NCBI GenBank assembly: GCA_030447745.1
Contig: JAUJOH010000001.1
Span: 125,835-187,339, forward strand
DNA: 61,505 bases
Reading direction: 5' to 3'
Source: Chloroflexota bacterium
GTDB taxonomy: Bacteria; Chloroflexota; Limnocylindria; Limnocylindrales; CSP1-4
Shown one piece after another: positions 19,039 to 29,307 of the stretch. Positions within the stretch are counted from its first letter, which is position 1. Every line of letters begins with the position of its first letter. The notes beneath the pieces were generated by a model, which was not told the DNA's origin, ran no database searches, and worked only from the letters and a program-made list of their open reading frames with translations. Both the position numbers and the translations under genes were made by a program.

Positions 19039-20301
19039 CTACGACGACACCTCGGCGGTGGCCGGAGCCTCCATCGGCGCCGCCGACTCATTGCCGATCG
19101 CGCCGTCGCCGGCGCGGCCGTCGTGCGCCCCCGTCCCGGGTCCGACGCCGTTCGCAGACGCCGCCACCTCTTGCGGCGCCGCCGAGGCGGTATCCGGATC
19201 CGGGGGCTGATCGCCGGCTTCAGGTGACGGCGCCTCCGGAGCGCGGGCAGCCGCCGCCCTGGCCTCGGCGACGGACACGTCGCTCCGGATGTCGATCCGC
19301 CAGCCGGTCAGCCGAGCGGCGAGCCGGGCGTTCTGGCCTTCGCGTCCGATCGCGAGCGAGAGCATCCGCTCCGGGACCGTGACGCTCGCGATGCGGTGCT
19401 CCTCGTCGATGTCCACCGAGAGCACCTGGGCCGGCGACAGCGCGTTGGCCACGAACACGCCGGCATCGTCGCTCCACGGGATCACGTCGATCTTCTCGCC
19501 GCCGAGCTCGGCCACGACCGCCTGGACGCGGGCGCCGCGCTGGCCCACGGTCGCACCGACCGGATCGAGCCCTTCCTGGCGGGACGAGACGGCCACCTTC
19601 GAGCGGCTGCCGGCCTCGCGCGCGATCGCCTTGATCTCGACCGTGCCAGCGTGGACCTCCGGCACCTCGAGCTCGAACAGCCGCTTCAGGAACCCCTTGT
19701 GGGTCCGGCTGACGTAGATCTGCGGCCCGCGGGTGGCCCGCCGGACCTCGAGCACGTACGCCTTGACGTTCTGGCCGATCCGGTAGTGCTCGACGGTCGA
19801 CTGCTCGCTGGTCGCGAGGATGGCCTCGACGTTCTGGCCGACGTCCAGGATGATCGCCCTCGGCTCGACCCGGTTCACCGTGCCGACGATGAGCTCGCCC
19901 TCGCGGTTGGCGAACTTGTCGAACACCTGGTCGCGCTCGACCTCACGGATCCGCTGCAGCACGATCTGCTTGGCGGTCTGCGCACCGATGCGGCCGAACA
20001 CGTCGCCGTCCAGCTCCTCGATCTCGACGAGCTGACCCGGCTGCGCGTCCGGCTTGTGCTTGCGGGCATCCTCGAGGGTGAACTCCGTCAGCTCGTCCTC
20101 GACCTCGTTGACGGCGGTTCGGGCGCGGTAGACCCGGATCCGGCCGCTCTCGGCGTCGATCTGGACGTGGATGTCCTCCTCGCCGGCCACGCGGCGGTAG
20201 GCGGACTGGATGCCGTCCTCGACCGCCCGGATGAGCTGCTCCCGGGAGACCTGCTTCTCGGCGTTCAGCTGGAGGAGGGCACCGACGAAATCTCGACTCA
20301 C
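19039..20301 (-). CDS. nusA: Transcription elongation/termination factor NusA
   Basis: The 420-residue protein has the N-terminal RNAP-binding domain (LLQLNAEKQVSREQLIRAVEDG), an S1 domain (GELIVGTVNRVEPRAIILDVG), KH1 (GSRSKVAVSS, then DPVGATVGQRGARVQAVV) and KH2 (SLAIGREGQNARLAARLTGW). A 70-residue Ala/Pro-rich tail follows. NusA binds RNA polymerase and nascent RNA to control pausing and termination. The GTG start at 20301 has GAGGGAGG upstream. The 95-base leader contains an intrinsic terminator, which suggests attenuation control. The rimP gene that usually precedes nusA is absent here. Confidence 0.96.
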   Translation of the reverse strand: MSRDFVGALLQLNAEKQVSREQLIRAVEDGIQSAYRRVAGEEDIHVQIDAESGRIRVYRARTAVNEVEDELTEFTLEDARKHKPDAQPGQLVEIEELDGDVFGRIGAQTAKQIVLQRIREVERDQVFDKFANREGELIVGTVNRVEPRAIILDVGQNVEAILATSEQSTVEHYRIGQNVKAYVLEVRRATRGPQIYVSRTHKGFLKRLFELEVPEVHAGTVEIKAIAREAGSRSKVAVSSRQEGLDPVGATVGQRGARVQAVVAELGGEKIDVIPWSDDAGVFVANALSPAQVLSVDIDEEHRIASVTVPERMLSLAIGREGQNARLAARLTGWRIDIRSDVSVAEARAAAARAPEAPSPEAGDQPPDPDTASAAPQEVAASANGVGPGTGAHDGRAGDGAIGNESAAPMEAPATAEVSS

Positions 20302-20348
20302 GATGCGCCTCCCTCTGTTGACATGTTCTGGGCCGGACGGCCGGTCCG

Positions 20349-20374
20349 AAAAAAAACGTGGGGGTCACCCACGT
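20349..20374 (-). terminator. Intrinsic terminator within the nusA leader (probable attenuator)
   Basis: The minus strand reads ACGTGGG-TGACC-CCCACGT (20374-20356), then T8 (20356-20349). It has a 7-pair stem, a 5-base loop and a perfect U-tract, the only run of eight A or T that I saw in the window. It lies about 22-47 bases past the predicted nusA start site and 47 bases before the GTG. A second hairpin, CGGAC-CGGCC-GTCCG, follows directly. Confidence 0.8.
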
Positions 20375-20402
20375 CACCGAGCGGCCGTTCCAGTTCACGC
20401 GG

Positions 20403-20431
20403 AGTATACACCGGCGCCCCCGCCTCCTCAA
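20403..20431 (-). promoter_or_regulatory. Sigma-70-type promoter of nusA
   Basis: TTGAGG (20431-20426), a 17-base spacer and TATACT (20408-20403) on the minus strand, the best consensus match of the promoters I noticed here. The start would be near 20396. TG directly precedes the -10 without the usual extra base. CCGCG follows, as at asd. Confidence 0.7.
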
Positions 20432-20502
20432 ACGGCGGGAGCACACCGTTTCCTCGCGGAACCAGATGACCCGCCAGCGAGCCGCGCCCTCCCTCTTGCC
20501 GG

Positions 20503-20720
20503 ATACCAGCCCCCGTAGTGGAAGACAGCGACTTGTCACCCCATGGGCCGTCTCCGGAACGTGCATCGCGCTGAACGGCGCCCTCGTCCGTCGTCACCTC
20601 ACCACTGCGGCTGGTACCTGACAATGCGAACGAGGCACGTACTACACGGGGTGGTGGATGCCAGGGAAATCGTCGGCTCGCCGCCAGAGCACCATCGCGG
20701 TTGGTATCCGGGGATAACCG
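20503..20720. repeat. Degenerate multi-repeat element, copy A
   Basis: In the 564-base gene-free gap 20302-20865, one unit lies in reverse orientation (20503-20527, matching 53490-53514 at 21 of 25 bases). Three direct units start near 20601, 20641 and 20691, with the pattern accac...ctggtacctgac. ACTACACGGGGTGGT at 20641-20655 is identical to the reverse complement of 53492-53506. The rest of the gap, 20721-20865, shows no gene or clear structure. Confidence 0.6.
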
Positions 20721-20865
20721 GCCGCGCGGCGGCCGGCCACCCAGCCGGCGGGCCGCGCCGAGCCGCGGGCGCGGAGATCCGGAACGCCTGCGTTCAGCTC
20801 GCGCGCACCGTCTTCGGCGCATCGGAGGTCGGTCGGACGCCCCCGCCATACCGCCGCGGCCAGCG

Positions 20866-22140
20866 TCAGCCCGCGGGAACCGTCTCCGTCGACTCCACGG
20901 GCGGGTGAATCCCCGCCCCGTAGCGCCGCTCGACGTACGACTCGAGCAGCTCGATGAACTCGCCCACGAGGCCCTCGCCTCGGAGCGTTCGGTCGAGCTT
21001 CCCGTCGACGAAGACGGGCGCTACCGGTGCCTCGAAGGTCCCCGGCAGCGAGATGCCGATGTCGGCGTGCTTCGACTCTCCGGGGCCGTTGACGACGCAG
21101 CCCATCACGGCGACCCGCAGGTCCTCGACGCCCTGGTACTGCTCGCGCCACTCCGGCATGCGGTCCTTGAGGTACGACTGGATCTCCTGGGCCATCTCCT
21201 GGAAGAACGTCGACGTCGTCCGGCCGCAGCCCGGGCAGGCCGACACCTGCGGGAGGAACGAGCGAAGCCCGAGGGACTGGAGGATCTGCTGTGCGACCTC
21301 CACCTCACGCTCGCGCGGCGCGCCGGGCTCGGGTGTCAGCGAGACGCGGATCGTGTCACCGATCCCCTCGTTGAGCAGGATCGCGAGCCCGGCCGTCGAG
21401 GCGATCACGCCCTTGTCGCCCATCCCGGCCTCCGTCAGGCCGAGGTGGAGCGGCAGGTCCGTCCGGGCGGCGAGGAGTCGATAGACGTCGACCAGGTCCC
21501 GGACGCCGGAGACCTTGGCGGAGATGATGATCCGGTCGTGCCGGAGCCCCACCTGCTCCGCGAGCTCGGCCGACCGCAGCGCCGACTGCAGCATCGCCTC
21601 GATCATCACGGACCGGGCGTCGAGCGGCGCGGTGGATCTCGCGTTTGCGTCCATCAGCTCGGTCAGGAGCTGTTGATCCAGCGACCCCCAGTTGACCCCG
21701 ATCCTGACCGGCTTGTCGTTGTCGATGGCGACCCGCACGATCGTCGCGAAGTTCTCGTCGTGCCGCTTCGCCCCCACGTTGCCGGGGTTGATCCGGTACT
21801 TCGCCAGCAGCCGGGCGGTCTCGGGATAGTCGACCAGCAGCTTGTGCCCGTTGTAGTGGAAGTCGCCGATGACCGGCACGTCCACGCCGAGGCCACGGAG
21901 CTTGCGCATCATCTCGGGCACCGCGGCCGCGGCCCGCTCGGTGTTGACCGTGATGCGCACCAGCTGTGAACCGGCGTGGGCGAGCCGCGCGACCTGGATC
22001 GCGGTCGCGTCCGCGTCGGCCGTGTCCGTGTTGGTCATCGACTGCACGACGACGGGATGGGCGCCGCCGACGAGGACGCCTCCGACGTCGACGGACACCG
22101 CGGCGCGGCGGACGGGCCGGAGGAGGTCGGGCGTCGTCAC
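20866..22140 (-). CDS. ispG: 4-hydroxy-3-methylbut-2-enyl diphosphate synthase (flavodoxin) IspG
   Basis: The 424-residue protein has [18 protein letters not shown], the TIM-barrel segments GDFHYN, INPGNVG and [10 protein letters not shown], and LGLTEAGMG. The C-terminal 4Fe-4S domain has CPGCGRT and [11 protein letters not shown]. It converts the cyclic diphosphate to HMBPP in the MEP pathway. Together with dxr two genes upstream it shows the organism makes isoprenoids by this route. The GTG start is five bases from the rseP stop. A 25-residue tail is extra. Confidence 0.96.
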   Translation of the reverse strand: MTTPDLLRPVRRAAVSVDVGGVLVGGAHPVVVQSMTNTDTADADATAIQVARLAHAGSQLVRITVNTERAAAAVPEMMRKLRGLGVDVPVIGDFHYNGHKLLVDYPETARLLAKYRINPGNVGAKRHDENFATIVRVAIDNDKPVRIGVNWGSLDQQLLTELMDANARSTAPLDARSVMIEAMLQSALRSAELAEQVGLRHDRIIISAKVSGVRDLVDVYRLLAARTDLPLHLGLTEAGMGDKGVIASTAGLAILLNEGIGDTIRVSLTPEPGAPREREVEVAQQILQSLGLRSFLPQVSACPGCGRTTSTFFQEMAQEIQSYLKDRMPEWREQYQGVEDLRVAVMGCVVNGPGESKHADIGISLPGTFEAPVAPVFVDGKLDRTLRGEGLVGEFIELLESYVERRYGAGIHPPVESTETVPAG

Positions 22141-22144
22141 CGGA

Positions 22145-23287
22145 TCAGGTCGGGGAACCGCCGCGGATCACGTCGAAGACCGTGACCCACAACAGGAACG
22201 CCATCAGGAAGGCGAAGCCCACGAAGTACGTCATTCGCTCGGCCTGGACGCTGATGCGCGTGCCGAAGATCCGCTTGAGGACCATGACGAGCATCCGGCC
22301 GCCGTCGAGCGGCGGGAACGGCAGCGCGTTCACGAGCGCCAGGTTCGCGGACAGGATGCCGGCGACGTACAGCGTCATCACGGGACCGAAGTCGCGGAAC
22401 ACCTGGCCGATCGAGGTGGCGATCCCGATCGGGCCCTGGACCGGCGGCGCGGCTGTCGGGTCCGACACGAAGTTGTCCGCCAGCTGACCGAGCCCGCCGA
22501 GGATCAGCCCGAACCAGCGGAGCGTCTCCTCCACGGCGATGCCGGCCGCGCTCGGCAGGTCCCGCTGGAGCGACGCGCCCGGAAAGTGGGGCGGGAACCC
22601 AGTGTCCGGGTCGCTGACCCGGATGCCGAGCGCACCCTTGGGCTCCTCGGGTCCCGCTCCGTCGGGATCGGCCATCTGCTCGGCCGTCCGGAGCGTGACC
22701 GTCAGGTCCTCGGTCCCGCCGTCCGCGCGCTCCACCTCGAGCGTCACCGTCTCGCCGGGCCGGTGGCGCAGGTCGTTCAGGACGTTCGCCGTGCCGAGGG
22801 TGAAGAGATCGTGGCGCCGCCCGTCCACGGAGATGATCGCGTCGCCAGCGCGCAACCCGGCCGACTCCGCCGGCGACCCGGGCTCGACGACGGGAACCCG
22901 GATGCCGACGACCGGGGCGGCCAGCCAGGCGATCAGCAGAAAGATGAGGAACGACGTCACGAGGTTCATCGCAACCCCGGCGACGAGGATCACGAGCCGC
23001 GTTGCGAGCGGTGCGTTGACGAACGAGCGGGGATCGTCCGTGTCGTCGCCGTCCTCGCCCTCGAGCTTGACGAAGCCCCCGATGGGCAGCCAGTTGAGCG
23101 TGTAGAGCGTCTCGCCGGAAGCTCGCATCACCTTCGCGCGGGGCGGGAAGCCGATCCCGAACTCGAGCACGCGGACGCCGGCCAGCCGGGCCGTGACGAA
23201 GTGGCCGAGCTCGTGCAGCACGACGAGCGAGCCGAGGATGAAGAAGAACAGGAAGACCGTGACGGCGGTGTCGAGGATCCCGCTCAT
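22145..23287 (-). CDS. rseP: RIP metalloprotease RseP (site-2 protease)
   Basis: The 380-residue membrane protease has the zinc motif HELGH ([14 protein letters not shown]) in the first membrane segment. GIGFPP and [14 protein letters not shown] follow, then a periplasmic PDZ domain ([21 protein letters not shown]). The second active-site motif [12 protein letters not shown] lies in the third membrane segment, with a last hydrophobic helix near the end. It cleaves anti-sigma factors or signal peptides within the membrane. The ATG overlaps the dxr stop as ATGA. Confidence 0.95.
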   Translation of the reverse strand: MSGILDTAVTVFLFFFILGSLVVLHELGHFVTARLAGVRVLEFGIGFPPRAKVMRASGETLYTLNWLPIGGFVKLEGEDGDDTDDPRSFVNAPLATRLVILVAGVAMNLVTSFLIFLLIAWLAAPVVGIRVPVVEPGSPAESAGLRAGDAIISVDGRRHDLFTLGTANVLNDLRHRPGETVTLEVERADGGTEDLTVTLRTAEQMADPDGAGPEEPKGALGIRVSDPDTGFPPHFPGASLQRDLPSAAGIAVEETLRWFGLILGGLGQLADNFVSDPTAAPPVQGPIGIATSIGQVFRDFGPVMTLYVAGILSANLALVNALPFPPLDGGRMLVMVLKRIFGTRISVQAERMTYFVGFAFLMAFLLWVTVFDVIRGGSPT

Positions 23288-24515
23288 CGCTCGCGCCGCT
23301 CCCCGGACCCGGTGGCGAACGTCGCCCGGACGTCCGCATCGAGGGCGACGAGCTCGTCGAGGTCCGGATCGGTGCCAGCGCCGAACGCCGTCACGGCCTG
23401 CTCGAGCAGACGCGGGATGCCCGGAAAGTCGAGACTGCCGGCGAGGAACCTCGCGACGGCCACGTCGTCCGCGGCGATCAATGCGGCGCTGGCCCGCGAT
23501 CCCGCTCGCCCGGCGTCACGGGCAATGGCCAGGGACGGGAAGCGAAGCACGTCCGGGGCCCGAAAGTCCAGCCGCCCGGCGGCCACCAAGTCCGGCGGTG
23601 CGGCCGGAGAAGGCTGGCGATCGGGATACGTGAGGGCGTACTGGATGGGAAGTCGCATGTCCGGGGTGCCCAGCTGGGCCTTGACGGAGCCGTCCGTGAA
23701 GAGGACGGCGGAGTGCACGACGCTCTGCGGGTGGATCACCACGTCGATCGCCTCGTACGGAACATCGTACAGCCAGCGTGCCTCGATCACCTCCAGGCCC
23801 TTGTTCGCGAGCGTCGCCGATCGATCGTGATCTTGGCTCCCATCGTCCAGGTCGGGTGCCGCAGCGCCATCTCCGGGGTCACGCCCGCCAGGTCGGCCGG
23901 GCCGTCGAGAAACGGGCCGCCGGACCCGGTCACGACGAGTCGCGCCACCGATCGCATCGATTCGCCCACCAGGCACTGCCAGATCGCCGAGTGCTCCAGA
24001 TCGATCGGGCGCAGCCACGCAAGGGCGGATGCCAGCGGGCTCGACGGGTCCGTCGCGGCCGTGCGCGAGGCCAGGCCACGGGCGAGCGGCATGACGAGGT
24101 GACCGCCCGCGACGAGCGTCTCCTTGTTGGCGGTGGCGACGACTTTGCCAGCCCGGAGCGCGGCGAGGACCGGCCACAGGCTGACGACGCCGCCCGTGCC
24201 GACGACGACGAGGTCGACGTCGTCGCGGGTGGCGAGCTGTTCGAGCGCGTCGGCACTGCCGACCGGTGTCGTGCCCGGCGGCAGGTCGAGCGCCGGCCGG
24301 CCGCGCTCGTCCGCGAGCGCGACGGCCGCAGGGCGGAAGCGTGCCGCCTGCTCCGAGAGGAGCCCGGCGTTCCGCCCGGCAGCGAGGGCGGCGACACGGA
24401 ACTGGTCCGGCAGCCGCGCCAGCACGTCGAGCGCCTGCCGCCCGATGGAACCGGTCGACCCCAGCACCGCCACGCCGCGCGGGCGCGCCGGGTCAGCGGT
24501 ATGCGGCGACGACAT
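23284..24515 (-). CDS. dxr: 1-deoxy-D-xylulose 5-phosphate reductoisomerase (frame broken once)
   Basis: The N-terminal NADPH domain has VAVLGSTGSIGRQALDVL, then VATANKETLVAGGHLVMP and VTGSGGPFLD. The catalytic part is ALRHPTWTMGAKITID, and the following ATLANKGLEVIEARWLY is in the next frame. One T is missing near 23820, where IDSATLANKG is expected. Restored length is about 410 residues. Dxr makes MEP, the first committed step of the pathway that IspG continues. The ATG at 24515 overlaps the cdsA stop by about 22 bases. The restored frame ends in an ATGA overlap with rseP, which supports the restoration. Confidence 0.92.
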
Positions 24516-25368
24516 ACAGCGTGAGCACCGGGGCGGCGAAGAGGAACGAGTCGATCCGGTCGAGGACACCGCCGTGGCCCGGGATGAGGGACCCGCTGTC
24601 CTCGACGCCGGCCGCGCGCTTCAGCAGCGACTCCGCAAGATCCCCCGCCTGCGCCGCGAGGCCGACCAGCGGTCCGATCACGAGCGCGGCGACCGGCGAC
24701 TCGCCGAGCGCGGCGAGCATCGCCGCCACGACGACGGACGCGGCGACGAGCCCGCCGACGAGGCCCGCCCACGTCTTCGACGGCGAGAGGTGCTCGAGGA
24801 AGCGCCGCCGGCCGAACTGGCGGCCGACGAAGAACGCTCCGGTGTCGTATGCCCAGACGGCGAACACCAGCAGGATGATCCAGCCGCGCTCCGGCCCGAG
24901 CCGCTCGAGCGGCGCACCCGCGGTGACGCCCGGCGCCGCCAGGCCGAGCCGCAGCACGAAGCCGAGGAGCGCGACATAGAGGGCCCCGAACACGGTCCCG
25001 ACCCAGACCGCCAGGCCGGCGCGCGGATCAGGAATCGCGAAGGCGCCGATCGCCACGAGGATCAGCCCCACGGCGCCGAGCAGGAGCGCCTTGCCGTCGA
25101 GGAGCCCGGGCAACGCCGCATCGAGGACCAGGGCCACCGCGAGGGCCGTGCCGAGCAGGGCGAAGGACGGGTAGCCGCCCGCACGCAGGAGCCGGAACAT
25201 CTCGAGCGCACCGAGGGCCGTCGCGACCACCACCACGGCTGCGATCCAGCCGCCGCCGAGGATCAGTGCGAGGACGAGGGGCGGCACGAGGACGGCGGCG
25301 CTGAGGACACGCTGGCGGAGCACGGCGGGCGTCGGGTCAGCGACCGAAGCGGCGCGTGCGGCGGGCAA
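24493..25368 (-). CDS. cdsA: Phosphatidate cytidylyltransferase CdsA
   Basis: The integral membrane protein (up to 291 residues) has about eight hydrophobic segments. The CDP-alcohol transferase signature is AESLLKRAAGVEDSGSLIPG followed directly by HGGVLDRIDS. It makes CDP-diacylglycerol for all phospholipids. The start is uncertain: a TTG at 25368 overlaps uppS by 32 bases, and a GTG at 25323 lies 13 bases past the uppS stop. Neither has a strong ribosome binding site. The gene sits in the usual frr-uppS-cdsA-dxr-rseP order. Confidence 0.93.
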   Translation of the reverse strand: MPAARAASVADPTPAVLRQRVLSAAVLVPPLVLALILGGGWIAAVVVVATALGALEMFRLLRAGGYPSFALLGTALAVALVLDAALPGLLDGKALLLGAVGLILVAIGAFAIPDPRAGLAVWVGTVFGALYVALLGFVLRLGLAAPGVTAGAPLERLGPERGWIILLVFAVWAYDTGAFFVGRQFGRRRFLEHLSPSKTWAGLVGGLVAASVVVAAMLAALGESPVAALVIGPLVGLAAQAGDLAESLLKRAAGVEDSGSLIPGHGGVLDRIDSFLFAAPVLTLYVVAAYR

Positions 25369-26140
25369 ACTCGAGAAGCGCCGCGTCGAAGGCGTCCGGT
25401 CCGAAGTCCGGCCAGAGCGTCTCGCACACGTAGAGCTCGGCGTAGGCCGACTGCCAGATCAAGAAGTTCGAGAGTCGGTGCTCGCCGCCCGTCCGAATGA
25501 CGAGGTCCGGGTCCGGCAGCCCGGCCGTGTACAGCGCGTCGGACACGGCACGCTCGTCGATCCGCTCCGGTGGCAAGCGGCTCGCCACGATGCGCCGAAT
25601 GGCGTCGACCAGCTCCGTGCGACCGGCGTAGTTGAAGGCGACGTTCAGCTGGAGGCGCTGCCCGCCGGCGGTCTCGTCCAGGGCCGCCCCGATCGAGCGC
25701 CGCGTCTCCTCCGGCAGCTCGTCGAGCCGACCGAGCAGCCGCACCCGAACGCCCTGCACCTTGAGTTCCGCCGTCTCGCTCCGGATCGCCTGGTCGAGCA
25801 GCCCGAAGAGGCCGTTCACCTCGTCGTCCGAGCGGGCCCAGTTCTCGCGGCTGAACGCGTACAGGGAGAGGACGGGGACCCCTCTCCGCACCACATGGCG
25901 GAGCAGGCTCCGGATCGCCTCGACGCCCGCGGCGTGACCATCGAGCTCGCTGATCCCGCGCCGGCGGGCCCACCGCCGGTTGCCGTCCATGATGATCGCA
26001 ACGTGCGACGGCCGTTCCTCGGGCGCGGACAGCGGCTCCGTCTCCACCGCGCCGGATGTTTCGGGACGAGCCGCCGGTCCGGGCGTGACGTGGGCGATCG
26101 GCGGCGCGTCGGTCGGTCGCGCGAGCGGTGCCCGGGCCAC
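25337..26140 (-). CDS. uppS: Undecaprenyl diphosphate synthase
   Basis: The cis-prenyltransferase core has HVAIIMDGNRRWARRRG (first Asp binds Mg), HAAGVEAIR, LYAFSRENWARSDDEV, and RTGGEHRLSNFLIWQ followed by AYAELY. It makes the C55 carrier for peptidoglycan and other envelope polymers. An N-terminal tail of about 45 Pro/Ala-rich residues precedes the core. The GTG at 26140 shares one base with the frr stop. A later start inside the tail is possible. Confidence 0.95.
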   Translation of the reverse strand: MARAPLARPTDAPPIAHVTPGPAARPETSGAVETEPLSAPEERPSHVAIIMDGNRRWARRRGISELDGHAAGVEAIRSLLRHVVRRGVPVLSLYAFSRENWARSDDEVNGLFGLLDQAIRSETAELKVQGVRVRLLGRLDELPEETRRSIGAALDETAGGQRLQLNVAFNYAGRTELVDAIRRIVASRLPPERIDERAVSDALYTAGLPDPDLVIRTGGEHRLSNFLIWQSAYAELYVCETLWPDFGPDAFDAALLEFARRTRRFGR

Positions 26141-26697
26141 TAGACCTCGAGGACCTCCTGTTCCTTCACCTGCCCCAGCCGGTCGACCTCGCCGACGTAG
26201 CGGTCGGTCGTCTTCTGGAGCGCCTCGAGCTGACGCCGGGCATCATCCGCTCCGACCTCACCCTCGCGCTCCTCGCGCTTCAGGTGATCCGCCGCGTCGC
26301 GGCGCAGGTTGCGGATCTCGACGCGGGCTTCCTCCATCCGCTTGTGGACGACCCGGACGAGCTCCTTGCGACGCTCTTCCGTGAGCGGCGGGATGATCAG
26401 CCGCACGACGGTCCCGTCGACGTTCGGCGTGAGCCCGATGTCGCTCCGGATGATCGCCTTCTCGATCGCGCCGAGCACGCTCCGGTCCCACGGCTGGATC
26501 ACGATCTGGTGCGCCTCCGGGACGCTGATCCCGGCCAGCTGGTTGAGCGGCGTCTCCGTCCCGTAGTAGTCGACGTGGATGCGCTCGACGATCGAGGTCG
26601 AGGCTCGACCCGTCCGGATGCCATGGAAGTCGCGCTGCATCGCCTCGACCGCGCGCGCCATCTTCTGTTCCGCCGCGCTGAGGACCTCGCTGCTCAT
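26140..26697 (-). CDS. frr: Ribosome recycling factor
   Basis: The 185-residue protein has the normal length and the motifs MQRDFHGIRTGRAS, VDYYGTETPLNQLA, IIPPLTEERRKELVR, and the three-helix-bundle end. RRF splits post-termination ribosomes with EF-G. The ATG at 26697 overlaps the restored pyrH stop as ATGA. Confidence 0.97.
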   Translation of the reverse strand: MSSEVLSAAEQKMARAVEAMQRDFHGIRTGRASTSIVERIHVDYYGTETPLNQLAGISVPEAHQIVIQPWDRSVLGAIEKAIIRSDIGLTPNVDGTVVRLIIPPLTEERRKELVRVVHKRMEEARVEIRNLRRDAADHLKREEREGEVGADDARRQLEALQKTTDRYVGEVDRLGQVKEQEVLEV

Positions 26698-27517
26698 GCG
26701 GTCACTCCCCCGCCAACGGCGGCTGCTGCGATCAGGGTCCCGACCGGCTCGCCGAGCGCCGCCCGCGCGATGGTGTGCGGGCGGTTGAGGTTGCCGTCGA
26801 GGTTCGGCCGGTCGGTCGCCATCGTCTGAGACTCCCCGGCCGCGGGGAGGACCTGTCGTTCGCCCGCGACAGCCACACCGCGGCCGCGTCGAGGACCTTC
26901 AGCTCGTCACGAAGCAGGTCGCCGTACTGAAGACGACTGTACCGCCGGGCGGTCGGATCCTTGAACGGGTCGGCCTCGTAGACGCCGTCCACGCGGGTCG
27001 CCTTGAGCAGGACCTCGGCGCCGATCTCGACGGCCCGCAGTGCGGCCGCGGTGTCCGTCGTGAAGTACGGGTTGCCCGTGCCGGCAACGAAGAGCGCGAC
27101 CCGACCCTTCTCCAGGTGACGCACGGCCCGCCGGCGGATATACGGCTCCGCCACCTCGTGCATCGCGATCGCGCTCATCACCCGCGTCGGCACGCCGGCT
27201 CGCTCGATCGCGTCCTGGAGGGCGAGGCCGTTCATGACGGTCGCCAGCATTCCGATGTAGTCGCCAGTCGCACGGTCCATGCCGCTGGCAGCGGCCGCCA
27301 GCCCGCGGAAGATGTTGCCGCCGCCGACGACGATCCCGATCTCGACGCCAAGCCGATGGACCTCCGCGACCTGCCGGGCGATGAACGCGCAGAACGCCGG
27401 GTCGACGCCGTACTGGCGATCGCCGAGCAGCGCCTCGCCGGAGAGCTTGAGCAGGATGCGCCGGTAGCGCAGCCCGTCGCGCGATCGCTCCGGGGACGCG
27501 GCAGCGGCGTCGCTCAC
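26694..27517 (-). CDS. pyrH: Uridylate kinase (frame broken near the C-terminus)
   Basis: The frame has [59 protein letters not shown] and [13 protein letters not shown], all typical of hexameric UMP kinase. After VLDAAAV the frame degrades. The expected end ([21 protein letters not shown]) is read in the next frame, which stops at 26694 overlapping frr as ATGA. The shift lies between about 26840 and 26880. The C-terminal segment is divergent from other PyrH even after restoration, so the exact junction is uncertain. The enzyme phosphorylates UMP to UDP. The GTG start overlaps the tsf stop. Confidence 0.9.
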
Positions 27518-28113
27518 AGCTCCTCCCCGAGCGCGTAGCGGACGAACCGGCGGACCCGGATGTTCTCGCCGATCGTGGCGACCCGCTCCGTGATCAGCTC
27601 CCGGACGGTCCGCTCCTCGTCGCGGAACGGCTGCTCGAGCAGGCAGACCTGCGCGTACCACTTCTTCAGCTGGCCCTCGACGATCTGCGGCCGGATTCGC
27701 TCTGGCTTCCTCTGGACGGACTCGTCCGCCTCAAGGTCGCGCTTCTTCGCCTCGAGGTCCGCCTCCGGGATGCGGTCGACGTCCACGTAGATCGGTGACA
27801 TGCCGGCGACCTGGACGGCGAGGTCGCGGACGAGCTTCTGGAACTCGTCTGTCCGGGCGACGAAGTCCGTCTCGCAGTTGACCTCGATCAGCACGCCGAC
27901 CCGGCCACCCGTGTGGATGTAGCTCGAGACGAGGCCCTCGCGCGCCTCGCGACCGGCCTTCTTGGCGGCGGCGGCGAGACCGCGCTCGCGGAGCAGCGCG
28001 ACGGCGCGCTCGACGTCGCCGTCCGCCTCCTCGAGGGCGCGCTTGCAGTCCATGAAGCCCGCGCCGGTTCGCTCGCGCAGCTCCTTGACCGCGTCCGCCG
28101 TGATGGTCGCCAT
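27514..28113 (-). CDS. tsf: Elongation factor Ts
   Basis: The 199-residue protein has the UBA-like N-terminus [20 protein letters not shown] followed by [13 protein letters not shown]. It continues with [23 protein letters not shown] and a single short dimerisation region ending [12 protein letters not shown], typical of the short EF-Ts form found in Gram-positives and Chloroflexota. EF-Ts recycles EF-Tu-GDP. The ATG at 28113 is clear. The 91 bases to rpsB show no strong terminator. Confidence 0.96.
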   Translation of the reverse strand: MATITADAVKELRERTGAGFMDCKRALEEADGDVERAVALLRERGLAAAAKKAGREAREGLVSSYIHTGGRVGVLIEVNCETDFVARTDEFQKLVRDLAVQVAGMSPIYVDVDRIPEADLEAKKRDLEADESVQRKPERIRPQIVEGQLKKWYAQVCLLEQPFRDEERTVRELITERVATIGENIRVRRFVRYALGEEL

Positions 28114-28204
28114 GCTGTTGTTGCTCCTGTCCGATGCGGCGGGCGCGGGCCCGCCGCCAAGATCCCGGGTGGCAGTTCGCCGGGGCGCTGCGGCCGGCGC
28201 CGGG

Positions 28205-29164
28205 TCAGCCGGCCGCGGCCTCCTCGGCCTCGGCACGCTCGCGGGCGAGCTCGGCTGCGATGTCGTCCGGGGTCGCCTCCGCGGGCGTCTCCGTCGCGAC
28301 GGCAGCGTCGCGAGCCGCGCGCGCGCCGGGCAGGAGATCGTCGTCATCGACGTCCGGCTCGAACGTCAGCGCGGCCCCGCCGGCGAGGGCGGCCACGAGC
28401 TCGTCGGACGCCTCCGCCTCCTCATACTCGGGCTCGGCCGTGGTCGCCTCCGGTTCCGGCTCGGAAGAAGCACGCGCGGCGCGTTCGCGCGCACCCTCGA
28501 TCGCGGCGTCGGCGACGAGCGAGCAGAGCAGACGGATCGAGCGGATCGCGTCGTCGTTGGCGGGGATGATGTAGTCGAGCTCGTCCGGGTCGACGTTCGT
28601 GTCGCCCGTCCCGACGACCGGGATCTCGAGCTTGTTGGCCTCCGTGACGGCGATCCGCTCTCGGTGCGGGTCGACGATGAACACCGCGCCCGGGACGCGC
28701 TTCATCCGGCGGATGCCGCCGAGCGTGGCGTTCAGGTGGTTGAGCTCGTCCGTGAGGCCGGCCGCTTCCTTCTTGGACATGCGCTCGAACTCGCCGGACT
28801 GCTGCCGGGCCTCGAGCTGCTCCAGCAACCCGATCCGCTTCTTGATCGTCACGAAGTTGGTGAGCATCCCGCCGAGCCAGCGCTTGTTGACCCACGGCAT
28901 GCCGGCCCGGGCGGCCTCCTGGGCCACGGGCTCCTGGGCCTGCTTCTTGGTGCCGACGAACAGGACCACGTCGCCGCGGGCGACGGTCTCGCGCACGAAG
29001 TCGAGCGCGCTGTCGAGCCGCCGGACGGTCTGGGCCAGATCGATGATGTGGATCCCGTTCCGCTCGGCGAAGATGTACGGCCGCATCTTGGGGTTCCAGC
29101 GGCGGGTCTGGTGGCCGAAGTGGACACCGGCCTCGAGCAGCTGCCGCATCGAGACGGACGGCAT
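28205..29164 (-). CDS. rpsB: 30S ribosomal protein S2 with an acidic C-terminal extension
   Basis: The core begins [20 protein letters not shown] and has [45 protein letters not shown] and [20 protein letters not shown]. Residues after about 245 form a Glu/Asp/Ala-rich disordered tail. I chose the ATG at 29164 (MPSVSMRQ) because AGGAGG lies 7-12 bases upstream. Longer upstream reading is through the leader and is not conserved. The gene heads the operon rpsB-tsf-pyrH-frr-uppS-cdsA-dxr-rseP-ispG. Confidence 0.96.
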   Translation of the reverse strand: MPSVSMRQLLEAGVHFGHQTRRWNPKMRPYIFAERNGIHIIDLAQTVRRLDSALDFVRETVARGDVVLFVGTKKQAQEPVAQEAARAGMPWVNKRWLGGMLTNFVTIKKRIGLLEQLEARQQSGEFERMSKKEAAGLTDELNHLNATLGGIRRMKRVPGAVFIVDPHRERIAVTEANKLEIPVVGTGDTNVDPDELDYIIPANDDAIRSIRLLCSLVADAAIEGARERAARASSEPEPEATTAEPEYEEAEASDELVAALAGGAALTFEPDVDDDDLLPGARAARDAAVATETPAEATPDDIAAELARERAEAEEAAAG

Positions 29165-29307
29165 GGGAGCGCCTCCTGTTCGGTTCGATCCTCCGCGGAC
29201 CACGTCGCCGGGGGCCGGTCCCGCCTGGCGGTCGACCGGCACCGTCCCGGTCCGGAACGGTCCGCGTGTGAGCTCCGCCACGTTCGCGACGGGCGTTTCA
29301 TGGACGT

